64,000 nt of DNA, taken from assembly GCA_013141075.1 (NCBI GenBank), contig JABFRQ010000005.1, forward strand, positions 186,001-250,000, written 5' to 3'. Positions 12,017 through 19,919 of this stretch are shown one piece after another (within the stretch, counting starts at the first letter, position 1; every line of letters begins with the position of its first letter). Below the pieces are notes generated by a model, which saw only the letters and a program-made list of their open reading frames with translations, did no database searches and was not told the origin of the DNA. The stretch is from Methylotenera sp. (GTDB taxonomy: Bacteria > Pseudomonadota > Gammaproteobacteria > Burkholderiales > Methylophilaceae). A program made the translations under genes and the position numbers.

Positions 12017-13681
12017 ATGGCTCAATATGTAATGTCTATGCTCCGCGTGAGCAAAATCGTCCCACCTAAAAAAACCATTATTAAAGATATTTCTTTATCG
12101 TTTTTCCCAGGCGCAAAAATTGGTTTGCTGGGCTTAAATGGCTCAGGTAAATCTACTGTGTTGCGCATTATGGCGGGCGTGGATAAAGAGTTTGAGGGCG
12201 AAGTGCAATGGCAGCCAAATATGACCATTGGCTATTTGCCGCAAGAGCCGCAATTAGATGCAAATAAAACTGTGCGCGAAGAAGTGGAAAGCGGCATGGG
12301 CGAAGTCATGCAAGCGCAAGCCAAGCTAGAAGCCGTATACGCGGCTTATGCCGAGCCAGATGCAGATTTTGATAAATTAGCCGAAGAGCAAGCCAAGTGG
12401 GAAAATATTATTGCCGCAAGCGGCAGTGATTTAAGCACGCAGTTAGAAATTGCTGCCGATGCGCTGCGTTTACCGCCGTGGGATGCGAAAATTGGTCCGC
12501 TTTCTGGCGGTGAAAAACGCCGCGTGGCTTTGTGTAAGTTATTGCTTTCTAAGCCTGATATGCTGCTACTAGACGAGCCGACCAACCATTTGGATGCTGA
12601 ATCTGTAGAATGGTTAGAGCAGTTTTTAGTGCGTTTTACAGGCACAGTGGTCGCGGTAACTCATGATAGATACTTTTTAGATAACGCTGCCGAATGGATT
12701 TTAGAGCTAGACCGCGGCCATGGTATTCCGTGGAAAGGCAATTACTCAAGCTGGCTAGACCAAAAGCAAGCGCGTTTAGCCTTAGAAGAATCGCAAGAAT
12801 CATCACGCCGCAAAGCGCTAAATACCGAATTAGAATGGGTGCGCCAAAACCCAAAAGCGCGCCAAGCTAAAAGTAAATCACGTATTGCCCGTTATGAAGA
12901 GCTCGCCAGTGCCGAGTACCAAAAACGCAACGAAACGCAGGAAATTTTCATCCCCGCAGGTGAGCGTTTAGGCGACCAGGTCATTGAGTTTAACGGTGTG
13001 ACTAAAGCGTTTAAAGACCGTTTATTGATGGATAATTTAAGCTTTAGCGTGCCAGCAGGGGCAATTGTTGGCATTATCGGCCCAAATGGCGCGGGTAAAT
13101 CGACCTTATTCAAAATGATTACTGGCTTAGAACAACCCGATAGCGGAGAAGTTAAAATCGGCCAAACCGTGAAGCTCGCTTATGTAGACCAAAGCCGCGA
13201 TGATTTAGCCAACGATAAAACTGTGTTTGATGAAATTTCAGGCGGCTCAGATATTCTCACCGTGGGGCGATATGAAACGCCAAGTCGCGCCTATATTGGT
13301 CGTTTCAATTTTAAAGGTGGCGATCAACAAAAAATAGTCGGCCAACTTTCAGGCGGCGAACGTGGTCGATTACATTTGGCTAAAACGCTGATTTCGGGCG
13401 GCAATGTGTTGCTACTCGATGAGCCATCAAACGACTTAGATATTGAAACTTTACGTGCGCTAGAAGACGCGTTGTTAGAGTTTGCAGGCTGCGTATTGGT
13501 CATTTCACATGATCGCTGGTTTTTAGATCGTATCGCCACGCATATTTTGGCCGCCGAAGGCGATTCGCAATGGACGTTCTTTAACGGTAATTATCAAGAA
13601 TATGAAGCTGATAAGCGTAAACGTCTGGGTGAAGAAGGTGCGAAACCAAAACGTATTAGATATAAACCAATTACTCGGTAG
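12017..13681 (+). CDS. ettA: Energy-dependent translational throttle protein EttA (ABC-F ATPase)
   Basis: This ABC-F protein (554 aa) binds the ribosomal E site and gates translation according to ADP/ATP. It has two ABC domains: Walker A GLNGSGKST near residue 40 and signature LSGGEKRR, then a second pair GPNGAGKST and LSGGERGR. Between them lies the charged linker (PtIM) containing ELEWVRQNPKARQAKSKSRI, typical of EttA rather than Uup. The C-terminus (KRIRYKPITR) also matches EttA. There are no membrane segments, so it is not a transporter. Confidence 0.95.
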   Translation: MAQYVMSMLRVSKIVPPKKTIIKDISLSFFPGAKIGLLGLNGSGKSTVLRIMAGVDKEFEGEVQWQPNMTIGYLPQEPQLDANKTVREEVESGMGEVMQAQAKLEAVYAAYAEPDADFDKLAEEQAKWENIIAASGSDLSTQLEIAADALRLPPWDAKIGPLSGGEKRRVALCKLLLSKPDMLLLDEPTNHLDAESVEWLEQFLVRFTGTVVAVTHDRYFLDNAAEWILELDRGHGIPWKGNYSSWLDQKQARLALEESQESSRRKALNTELEWVRQNPKARQAKSKSRIARYEELASAEYQKRNETQEIFIPAGERLGDQVIEFNGVTKAFKDRLLMDNLSFSVPAGAIVGIIGPNGAGKSTLFKMITGLEQPDSGEVKIGQTVKLAYVDQSRDDLANDKTVFDEISGGSDILTVGRYETPSRAYIGRFNFKGGDQQKIVGQLSGGERGRLHLAKTLISGGNVLLLDEPSNDLDIETLRALEDALLEFAGCVLVISHDRWFLDRIATHILAAEGDSQWTFFNGNYQEYEADKRKRLGEEGAKPKRIRYKPITR

Positions 13682-13695
13682 GTGAACATTTGACA

Positions 13696-14043
13696 ATGCA
13701 AATTCAATCGACGATACCAATACTTGCTTCGCTTGATATTAGTGAAACGATAGACTTTTATACTCAAATGTTAGGATTTACAGAAAAGTTGAAGATGGAT
13801 AGTTATGCCATTGTTAGTCGCGATGGCGCAGAGCTGCATTTTTGGTTGGGTACTGAGCGGCACATTGCAGAAAACACTTCCTGCTATATACGAGTTGCTG
13901 ACTTAAAAGTGCTATATGAGGAATTTAAAGCCAAAGGAGTAAGTTTAGAGCCGCCTTCTGTAAGGCCATGGGGTATGGAAGAAATGTATGTTATGGATCC
14001 ACATGGAAATTTAATTAAGTTAGGACGAGATTTTCAGGCCTGA
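13696..14043 (+). CDS. VOC superfamily (glyoxalase / bleomycin-resistance type) protein
   Basis: This small single-domain protein (115 aa from this ATG) has the vicinal oxygen chelate fold. PILASLDISETIDFYTQMLGF is the first beta-alpha-beta unit, ELHFWLGT supplies a possible metal His, and the closing strand MDPHGNLIKLG carries a second His. A TTG at 13690 would add two residues, but the AGGTG at 13680-13684 is better spaced for the ATG at 13696. It follows ettA by only a few bases and may be cotranscribed. The substrate cannot be told from sequence; it resembles bleomycin-binding homologues more than glyoxalase I. Confidence 0.85.
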   Translation: MQIQSTIPILASLDISETIDFYTQMLGFTEKLKMDSYAIVSRDGAELHFWLGTERHIAENTSCYIRVADLKVLYEEFKAKGVSLEPPSVRPWGMEEMYVMDPHGNLIKLGRDFQA

Positions 14044-14046
14044 AGA

Positions 14047-14865
14047 TTATAACCAATCCCAATCTATGCGCTTTTTATGAGGCGCTTTTTTCATAGCTAA
14101 ATCCCATAGAAACGGCGGTATCAAGCGCATCAATCTTGCGACTATGCCCATTTGCCACGGAATCACCACGAAGCGACGTTTATTTTTAACGGCACCAGCA
14201 AATTTATGGGCAAACACGTCTGAATCCATGAGAAAAGGCATTTTGTAGTCGTTCACAGCGGTCATGGGCGTGCGAATATAACCTGGCGCAATGGTGGTGA
14301 CGGCAATATTATCGCGCACCATTTCTACACGTAAGCTTTCTAAGTAACTAATCGCGGCGGCTTTGCTGGCGCTATAAGCGCCTGCACCTGGCAAGCCGCG
14401 TATGCCTGCCACGCTGGCAACGCCTACAAGCTGGCCTTGGCCAGCAGCTTTCATGGATGCAATAAAAGGCTGAAAAGTATGCACCATGCCCATCACGTTA
14501 ATATCCATCACCGCTTGAAAGGCGCTGATATCTTCTTTGTGTTCGGTTAGCGTGCCGCGGCTAACGCCAGCATTGGCAATTACAATGTTTGGCGCGCCAA
14601 AATTTTGTATAAAGTCTGCCGCAGCCGCTTGTAAGGCGGCGCTATTTCGCACGTCTAGCGGATAAATTGCGCAAGTAACTTGGTATTGCGCATGTAAATC
14701 AGCCGCGAGTTTTTGTAAGGGCTCAATTCGCCTAGCCGCCAAGCCAATAACGGTGCGGCTCTCAGGCATGCTGTTGGCACCTCGCATTAAGCTGCTCTGT
14801 TTTGCATACTCGTGTGCGAGCGCTTCACCTATGCCACTTGAGGCGCCTGTGATAAATATGTTCAT
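14047..14865 (-). CDS. Short-chain dehydrogenase/reductase (SDR)
   Basis: This is an NAD(P)-dependent SDR (272 aa from this start). The Rossmann motif TGASSGIGEA lies at residues 6-15 (NIFITGASSGIG), then NAGVSRG and the catalytic Ser...Tyr-x-x-x-Lys (VASVAG, YSASKAA). An in-frame ATG 60 bases upstream (14925) would add 20 residues before the first beta strand. SDRs normally start just before that strand, so 14865 is preferred. The C-terminal tail includes a basic, Trp-rich end. The substrate is unknown. It converges with the VOC gene. Confidence 0.9.
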   Translation of the reverse strand: MNIFITGASSGIGEALAHEYAKQSSLMRGANSMPESRTVIGLAARRIEPLQKLAADLHAQYQVTCAIYPLDVRNSAALQAAAADFIQNFGAPNIVIANAGVSRGTLTEHKEDISAFQAVMDINVMGMVHTFQPFIASMKAAGQGQLVGVASVAGIRGLPGAGAYSASKAAAISYLESLRVEMVRDNIAVTTIAPGYIRTPMTAVNDYKMPFLMDSDVFAHKFAGAVKNKRRFVVIPWQMGIVARLMRLIPPFLWDLAMKKAPHKKRIDWDWL

Positions 14866-14960
14866 GTGCTTTGTGAGCTGTTTAATGAGTAATGGTGACT
14901 GGCATTTTATCAGCAATATTGGCATCTATCGTGATAGCCGTTCACAAAAACTATGTCATA

Positions 14961-14988
14961 GTCATTGCCACGCTATGCTCGCAATGAC
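14961..14988. repeat. REP-like palindrome (GTCATTGC type)
   Basis: GTCATTGC and GCAATGAC form an 8-bp perfect stem around a 12-base centre (CACGCTATGCTC). The pattern, GTCATTGCGAGC... on the minus strand, resembles a widespread extragenic palindromic repeat of many bacterial genomes. It lies in the gap between the SDR and dsbA. Confidence 0.6.
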
Positions 14989-15013
14989 GGTATATATTGA
15001 AATATAGCAAAAT

Positions 15014-15051
15014 AAAAGCCCGCTTTACCGAAAGGTAAAGCGGGCTTTTAT
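15014..15051 (-). terminator. Strong Rho-independent terminator downstream of dsbA
   Basis: A perfect 17-bp stem (AAGCCCGCTTTACC type) is closed by a GAAA tetraloop and flanked by A and T runs on both sides, so it can act in both directions. It lies 110 bases beyond the dsbA stop codon and also insulates the SDR from it. Confidence 0.9.
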
Positions 15052-15161
15052 TAGAACTTCTAGCCGCTATAGCAGACTAGAAAGTTTTTATGCTTGTGGT
15101 ATTGAAAATCACCAGCTAAAAATTTTTGCGAAAAAAGTTTTAAACCAGTTTGATTCTTCAA

Positions 15162-15806
15162 CTACTTTTTTTTTGGTATTGCCTTTGCTTTATCTGCGCG
15201 CACATTAGCAATAATGTAGTCGGCAGTTTTTAGTGTACTTTCATTACCACCAGCGGTGCTCATGGTGGCATATTGACCATCAATAATAAGTGTTGGTACG
15301 CCAGTTGCGCCAGATGCGCGGAAAATTTGCGCAGCGCGATTTAAGCGGTTGTTCATTGAAAATGATTTAAATGAAGCCTCCACTTTCGCTTTATCTAAAC
15401 CGCTTTTTTTAACTATCCAGTTAATTGTAGCGGCTTCATCTGATGGGTTGAGTGATTTTTCTTCATGTATCGCATCAAATAAAGCAGTATGAAGTTTGCC
15501 TGATAGTTTTAAATCTTCCATCGCGTAAAATGCTTTTGCCATAGGCGCCCAGTGTGGCACGGCCAACCCTGGTATGCGTTTAAATGTAACATCAGCTGGC
15601 AGTTTTTTAACCCATGCTTCAAGTAGCGGATCCATGTGGTAACAATGGCTACAGCCGTACCAAAACAGCTCAACCACCTCAATTTTATTAGGTGTGTCGG
15701 TTGGAATCGCCTGTAGCGTTTTATCAAAATCCGTGCCTAGTTGTGGCTCTGCCAACACATTAAATGAGGCTAATAAAAGTAAAGTGCCGAGTAATTTTTT
15801 AAACAT
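15162..15806 (-). CDS. dsbA: Thiol:disulfide interchange protein DsbA
   Basis: This periplasmic oxidase introduces disulfides into exported proteins (214 aa). The signal peptide is FKKLLGTLLLLASFNVLA, cleaved before EPQLG. The thioredoxin-fold active site is Cys52-Ser-His-Cys55 (FWYGCSHCYHMDP); E. coli has CPHC, and CSHC is a variant. The cis-proline loop is GVPTLII. A helical insertion domain lies between. Its partner DsbB is not in the window. It lies behind the SPOR gene with a 126-base gap. Confidence 0.93.
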   Translation of the reverse strand: MFKKLLGTLLLLASFNVLAEPQLGTDFDKTLQAIPTDTPNKIEVVELFWYGCSHCYHMDPLLEAWVKKLPADVTFKRIPGLAVPHWAPMAKAFYAMEDLKLSGKLHTALFDAIHEEKSLNPSDEAATINWIVKKSGLDKAKVEASFKSFSMNNRLNRAAQIFRASGATGVPTLIIDGQYATMSTAGGNESTLKTADYIIANVRADKAKAIPKKK

Positions 15807-15932
15807 AAATATTCCTTAATTTTCTGTTGAAAGTGTTGTTAAAGCTAACAGGTTGAAATGTGCGCTTTAACCAAACAAGTTATAAACGTGTGACCTATGT
15901 TTTGGCTGACAGTTCTAGCGAAAATCAATTAG

Positions 15933-16556
15933 CTACTGATTTTCATTATTCACTTTAATTAAATCGGCGTTAAAGCCATTTTCAATTAAGTCACTTTTTG
16001 TTTTGTTGATTTGCTCTAAATCGTCCAACGGGCCAACGCGCACGCGGTGCCAAACACCTTTGTCTGGAATATTGGCCGTTTGCACAACCGCCTCGAAGCC
16101 TTGCAATGCTAATTTGGCCTTTAAATTATCGGCTTCTTCTTCAGTGTGAAAGGCGCCTACTTGTAAGAAATAACTTTTAGTAACAACGGGTTGCGCATCA
16201 GCTTCTTTAATTTTATTTTCTTCTTCAGGGCTTACTTTGCTCTCGCTACCTGGCAGAATGGTGTAAAAATCAAAGCGCGTATCGTCAGGCTGGGTGTCAT
16301 TCGCTTCAACAGGTTTTTGCGCTTCTGTAGTAGCAGCGCTTGTTTTAGCATCTTCAGCAATTTTATCTGCAATAGATTTTGCTTGCTCAGTGCTGGTTTT
16401 GCTGGCAAATGGGCTGTCGCCGCCTTTAACAAACATCACCACGCTTAACGATGCTGCAACGCCCAATAAAACGCCCACCAATAAGCCCGTTAAAAATGGA
16501 CTACCTTTGCTGCTGCCCTTAGATTTTTCAGGGCTTGGTTTGTAATCTCTACTCAT
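15933..16556 (-). CDS. SPOR-domain membrane protein (FtsN/DedD-like)
   Basis: This 207-aa protein has a short basic cytoplasmic start (SRDYKPSPEKSKGSSKG), one membrane helix at about residues 22-44, an Ala/Lys/Glu-rich periplasmic linker, and a C-terminal SPOR domain from about residue 127 (KSYFLQVGAFHTEEEADNL, then VWHRVRVGPLDDLEQ). SPOR domains bind denuded glycan at the septum. The arrangement matches FtsN or DedD. Position next to argS is a common place for an FtsN-like gene in proteobacteria. Confidence 0.88.
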   Translation of the reverse strand: MSRDYKPSPEKSKGSSKGSPFLTGLLVGVLLGVAASLSVVMFVKGGDSPFASKTSTEQAKSIADKIAEDAKTSAATTEAQKPVEANDTQPDDTRFDFYTILPGSESKVSPEEENKIKEADAQPVVTKSYFLQVGAFHTEEEADNLKAKLALQGFEAVVQTANIPDKGVWHRVRVGPLDDLEQINKTKSDLIENGFNADLIKVNNENQ

Positions 16557-16583
16557 AAATAATTTTTAATCCTTATGTGTTAT

Positions 16584-18239
16584 CTACATTTTACTTGGCG
16601 CGCTAACGCCTAGTAAATCTAACCCATTTTGTAATACTTGCTGCGTGGCACTAATTAAGCTTAAGCGTGCTATTTTAACTGCTTCATCATCAATTAAAAA
16701 CTTATATTCATTGTAATAGCTGTGCAAATCGCTGGCGAGTTCTTTTAAATAGTTGGCAATAGTATGCGGCGCAAGCTCTGTTGCAGCGTTCTCAACTACT
16801 TCAGGGTAGCTGCTTAAACGTTGCATTAGCGCGGTTTCGTGTGCGTTAGTCAGCGGGCTTAAATCTGTATTTTGCAAGCTGGTTTTATCACCAGCCCATT
16901 GGCTTAACACGCTGCAAATACGCGCATGCGCATACTGAATATAGTACACAGGGTTATCGTTAGTTTGTGCTCGGGCTAAATCAATATCAAAAATCAATTG
17001 TGAATCTGAACGGCGCGCGGCTAAAAAGTAGCGTGTGGCATCGCATCCTACTTCTTCAATTAAATCACGTAGTGTTACATAACTGCCCGCCCGTTTGCTG
17101 AGTTTCACTTCTTCGCCACCACGCATTACCGTTACCATTTGGTGCAATACGTAATCAGGCCAACCTGCAGGAATGGCTACATCTAGAGCCTGCAAACCAG
17201 CACGCACGCGGGTGATGGTGCTGTGGTGGTCTGCACCCTGCTCGTTAATTACACGCACAAAACCGCGGTTCCATTTATCTAAATGGTAAGCCACATCGGG
17301 CACAAAATACGTGTAGCCACCGTCAGTTTTGCGCATTACGCGGTCTTTGTCATCGCCAAAATCGGTGGTTTTTAGCCATAGAGCTTCGTTTTCTTCATAA
17401 GTATGGCCGCTTTTCACAAGCGCTTGTACGGTCTGCTCAACTTTACCTGTGGTATAAAGCGCGCTTTCTAGTGAAAAAACGTCAAATTTAATTTGAAAGG
17501 CTTTTAAATCTAAATCTTGCTCATGCCGTAAATAGGCCACGCTAAATGCGCGAATTGACTCCAAATTATCAATATCGCCGCTGGCGGTCACTTCAATATC
17601 ATCCGCAATTACGGTGTGTTTAGTTAAATATGCGGCAGCAATATCGTTAATATATTCACCACGATAGCCATTTTCAGGAAAGCTCTCATGCTCAACTGAA
17701 ATGCCTTTGCAGCGCGCTAATACTGAAATAGTGAGGTTATCAATTTGCGCACCCGCATCGTTATAATAAAACTCGCGGGTTACATCCCAACCGTTAGCAT
17801 CGAGTAAACGTGCCAAGCAATCACCCACCGCCGCACCGCGCCCGTGGCCTACGTGCAGTGGCCCAGTTGGGTTGGCAGAAACAAACTCCACCTGTACTTT
17901 TTGGCGGCCGCCTAAATTGTTGCGACCATATTGATTGCCCGCTTTTAGAATGTCGCGCACCACCACTTGTTGCGATTGCGCGTTTAAAAAGAAGTTAATA
18001 AACCCTGCACCCGCGATTTCAGTTTTAGCAATGTAATCACTCGCAGGCAGCGCCGCGATTAGCTGCGTGGCAATTGCACGTGGGTTTTGTTTTAGTGGTT
18101 TAGCCAAAACCAAAGCTAAATTAGTCGCAAAATCGCCATGCTCGGCAGATTTTGGGCGCTCTAATACAATGGCAGAGTTAAATTCAGGCGCAATAGTTTT
18201 TGCGGCAACGGTTAATAATTCGGTAAGATGTGTTTTCAC
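16584..18239 (-). CDS. argS: Arginyl-tRNA synthetase
   Basis: This is a class I aminoacyl-tRNA synthetase (551 aa). The HIGH motif appears as HVGH at residues 129-132 within [22 protein letters not shown]-like site [15 protein letters not shown] follows. The N-terminal Add1 domain and C-terminal DALR anticodon domain ([29 protein letters not shown]) are present. The start is GTG (18237-18239). It lies 27 bases upstream of the SPOR gene, so they probably share a transcript. Confidence 0.97.
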   Translation of the reverse strand: MKTHLTELLTVAAKTIAPEFNSAIVLERPKSAEHGDFATNLALVLAKPLKQNPRAIATQLIAALPASDYIAKTEIAGAGFINFFLNAQSQQVVVRDILKAGNQYGRNNLGGRQKVQVEFVSANPTGPLHVGHGRGAAVGDCLARLLDANGWDVTREFYYNDAGAQIDNLTISVLARCKGISVEHESFPENGYRGEYINDIAAAYLTKHTVIADDIEVTASGDIDNLESIRAFSVAYLRHEQDLDLKAFQIKFDVFSLESALYTTGKVEQTVQALVKSGHTYEENEALWLKTTDFGDDKDRVMRKTDGGYTYFVPDVAYHLDKWNRGFVRVINEQGADHHSTITRVRAGLQALDVAIPAGWPDYVLHQMVTVMRGGEEVKLSKRAGSYVTLRDLIEEVGCDATRYFLAARRSDSQLIFDIDLARAQTNDNPVYYIQYAHARICSVLSQWAGDKTSLQNTDLSPLTNAHETALMQRLSSYPEVVENAATELAPHTIANYLKELASDLHSYYNEYKFLIDDEAVKIARLSLISATQQVLQNGLDLLGVSAPSKM

Positions 18240-18347
18240 AATAATTGCGTAAAATACTAAAGTCGCTATTTTAACCTAAAGTAAAGCGCTGTTTTTGTAA
18301 TTATTTCCCCTTGCCAACACTTGCGAGCTTTCATTATCATCTACACA

Positions 18348-18875
18348 TTAGTGTTGAATAGTAATGGCTTTTTTATATAAGGGATTAGCGATAACTATTT
18401 CGTCACTATTTTTTATGAAGCTAAGGTTTTCAGGCGGCGAATCAAGTAGCTTGACTGTGGGAAAGCTTTTATCATGGCGGTAAATTACAATACATGGTGT
18501 ATTGATTAAATTGTTATTTACCCAAGCTAAAAATGGCTCAAACAAACGAGTTTCCCATAGCAGTTCACGGTTTACATAAAAAGTATCATCATCTGCGTGG
18601 CGCAAGCTATCTACATAATAGCCACGATAAAATTCAGGTACAGCTTCAAAGTAAATTAAATAATCCCAAAAAATACCATCCCAATTAAACTGAACGCTGA
18701 TTTCTCGTGATGTCAATGTTGCGCTTATCATTGAATTGGCATTTGTGAACGTTAGCTCAATACTTTGTTTAGTGTGTTTGGTAATTGTTAGTGGCGTGGA
18801 AAATAACTGGCTTGAATCTTTAAACCACTTAATAAAGGCGTGCTGAATAAGGCTGGTATCGTGTTGTTTGGTCAT
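18348..18875 (-). CDS. Hypothetical protein
   Basis: This 175-aa protein is not recognised. It is soluble, rich in aromatic residues (FNWDGIFWDYLIYFEAVPEFYRGYYVD) and has no signal peptide or catalytic motif that can be named. A clear ATG lies at 18873-18875, and the frame is long for this AT-rich stretch, so it is probably real. Composition is more AT-rich than argS. It stands divergent from the GIY-YIG gene across a 190-base gap, which is the left edge of a small accessory block. Confidence 0.65.
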   Translation of the reverse strand: MTKQHDTSLIQHAFIKWFKDSSQLFSTPLTITKHTKQSIELTFTNANSMISATLTSREISVQFNWDGIFWDYLIYFEAVPEFYRGYYVDSLRHADDDTFYVNRELLWETRLFEPFLAWVNNNLINTPCIVIYRHDKSFPTVKLLDSPPENLSFIKNSDEIVIANPLYKKAITIQH

Positions 18876-19065
18876 GCAGCAATTTTACAATAATTGTCAT
18901 AGTAAATAAGTGCGGGTAAATAACACTACGAGCTAGTTGTTAATTTCAGTACAATAGGCTATAAAGTTCTAAATCAGATATATTGCGCTAAGAAAATTAA
19001 CAAGCCAATCTGTGGTTAGTGGCATTAAAAATTAGTGCAAAAACAAAAAAATATAAGGAAATTGA

Positions 19066-19902
19066 ATGATTCAGCAAAGTTTTTGGAATGGTCGACTGAT
19101 TGAAGAAAAGTTAGGTGCATATGTATATGCGTTAATTGACCCACAGCAGGATGAAGTTTTTTATATTGGTCTTGCTGGAGGGTTGAATGAGCAAGGCAAC
19201 AACCGCCCCATAGGTCATTTAAATGAAACTAGTGAAGCTATATCAAAAGAACTCCATTTGAATGCCAAACAGACGAAAATCAAAGAAATCTGGGATAGAG
19301 GTCAAGAAGTAAAGCTTGCAATTATTAGGCGTAGTCTTAATCGAGATGAAGCTAAACATGTTGAGGCTTCTCTGATTGACTTGCTAAGTGTTGTTAAATC
19401 AAGTGGAAGTCTTACTAATATTGTGCGAGGACACGGTACTGATAAGCACTCATTGGTTAATGAAACTAACAATATTGATATTATGGCTAATCCAGTAAAT
19501 CCAAACTTAGAGGTCAACAATGTATGGTTATTTAATATTTCAAATGCGATAGATCGTGGCGAAAATCCATACGAGGCAACCATAGGAGATTGGATTATAG
19601 GTAATGAGCACTGTCAAATTAAGGAAGATGAACCTCAATATGCAATTGGGCTCAATCGGGGTGTTTCAAGGGTTGTAATCCTTATATCTAAATGGGGCGT
19701 GGTTTTAGATAATAAGAAAAAAATAATGGGTGAAAATATTAATGAAAGTGAAATTGGAAAACAATTATTGGAAAAAGATTTTTCCCAGATTATTACAGGC
19801 GTTGGTTTTTGGCAGAGAGGTCGGCCAATTCGAGTTAATCTAAAGAAAGACGAGTTCACTATTACTTACGGGGTTGTGGGCGGTCGCAGTGGTCAATATT
19901 AA
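19066..19902 (+). CDS. GIY-YIG domain protein (LEM3-like) with unknown C-terminal domain
   Basis: The N-terminal part (about residues 17-125) resembles LEM3-like GIY-YIG endonucleases. AYVYALID supplies the GIY-type strand, YIG is residues 33-35, a basic His/Arg region follows, and Glu100 in KHVEASLID is the likely metal-binding glutamate, with LTNIVRGHGT closing the domain. The C-terminal half (about 138-278) is unrecognised and has a DWIIGNEHCQIKEDE motif. AAGGAA precedes the ATG. Codon usage (AGG, GGA, AGA) is AT-rich and unlike the neighbours. The next gene, a predicted nuclease, follows after 17 bases, suggesting one unit. Confidence 0.72.
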   Translation: MIQQSFWNGRLIEEKLGAYVYALIDPQQDEVFYIGLAGGLNEQGNNRPIGHLNETSEAISKELHLNAKQTKIKEIWDRGQEVKLAIIRRSLNRDEAKHVEASLIDLLSVVKSSGSLTNIVRGHGTDKHSLVNETNNIDIMANPVNPNLEVNNVWLFNISNAIDRGENPYEATIGDWIIGNEHCQIKEDEPQYAIGLNRGVSRVVILISKWGVVLDNKKKIMGENINESEIGKQLLEKDFSQIITGVGFWQRGRPIRVNLKKDEFTITYGVVGGRSGQY

Positions 19903-19919
19903 GCCGAAATAATTAAACA

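Noticed and set aside
14866-14925. Upstream ATG for the SDR gene
   Set aside because: The extra 20 residues precede the first Rossmann strand, where SDRs normally start.
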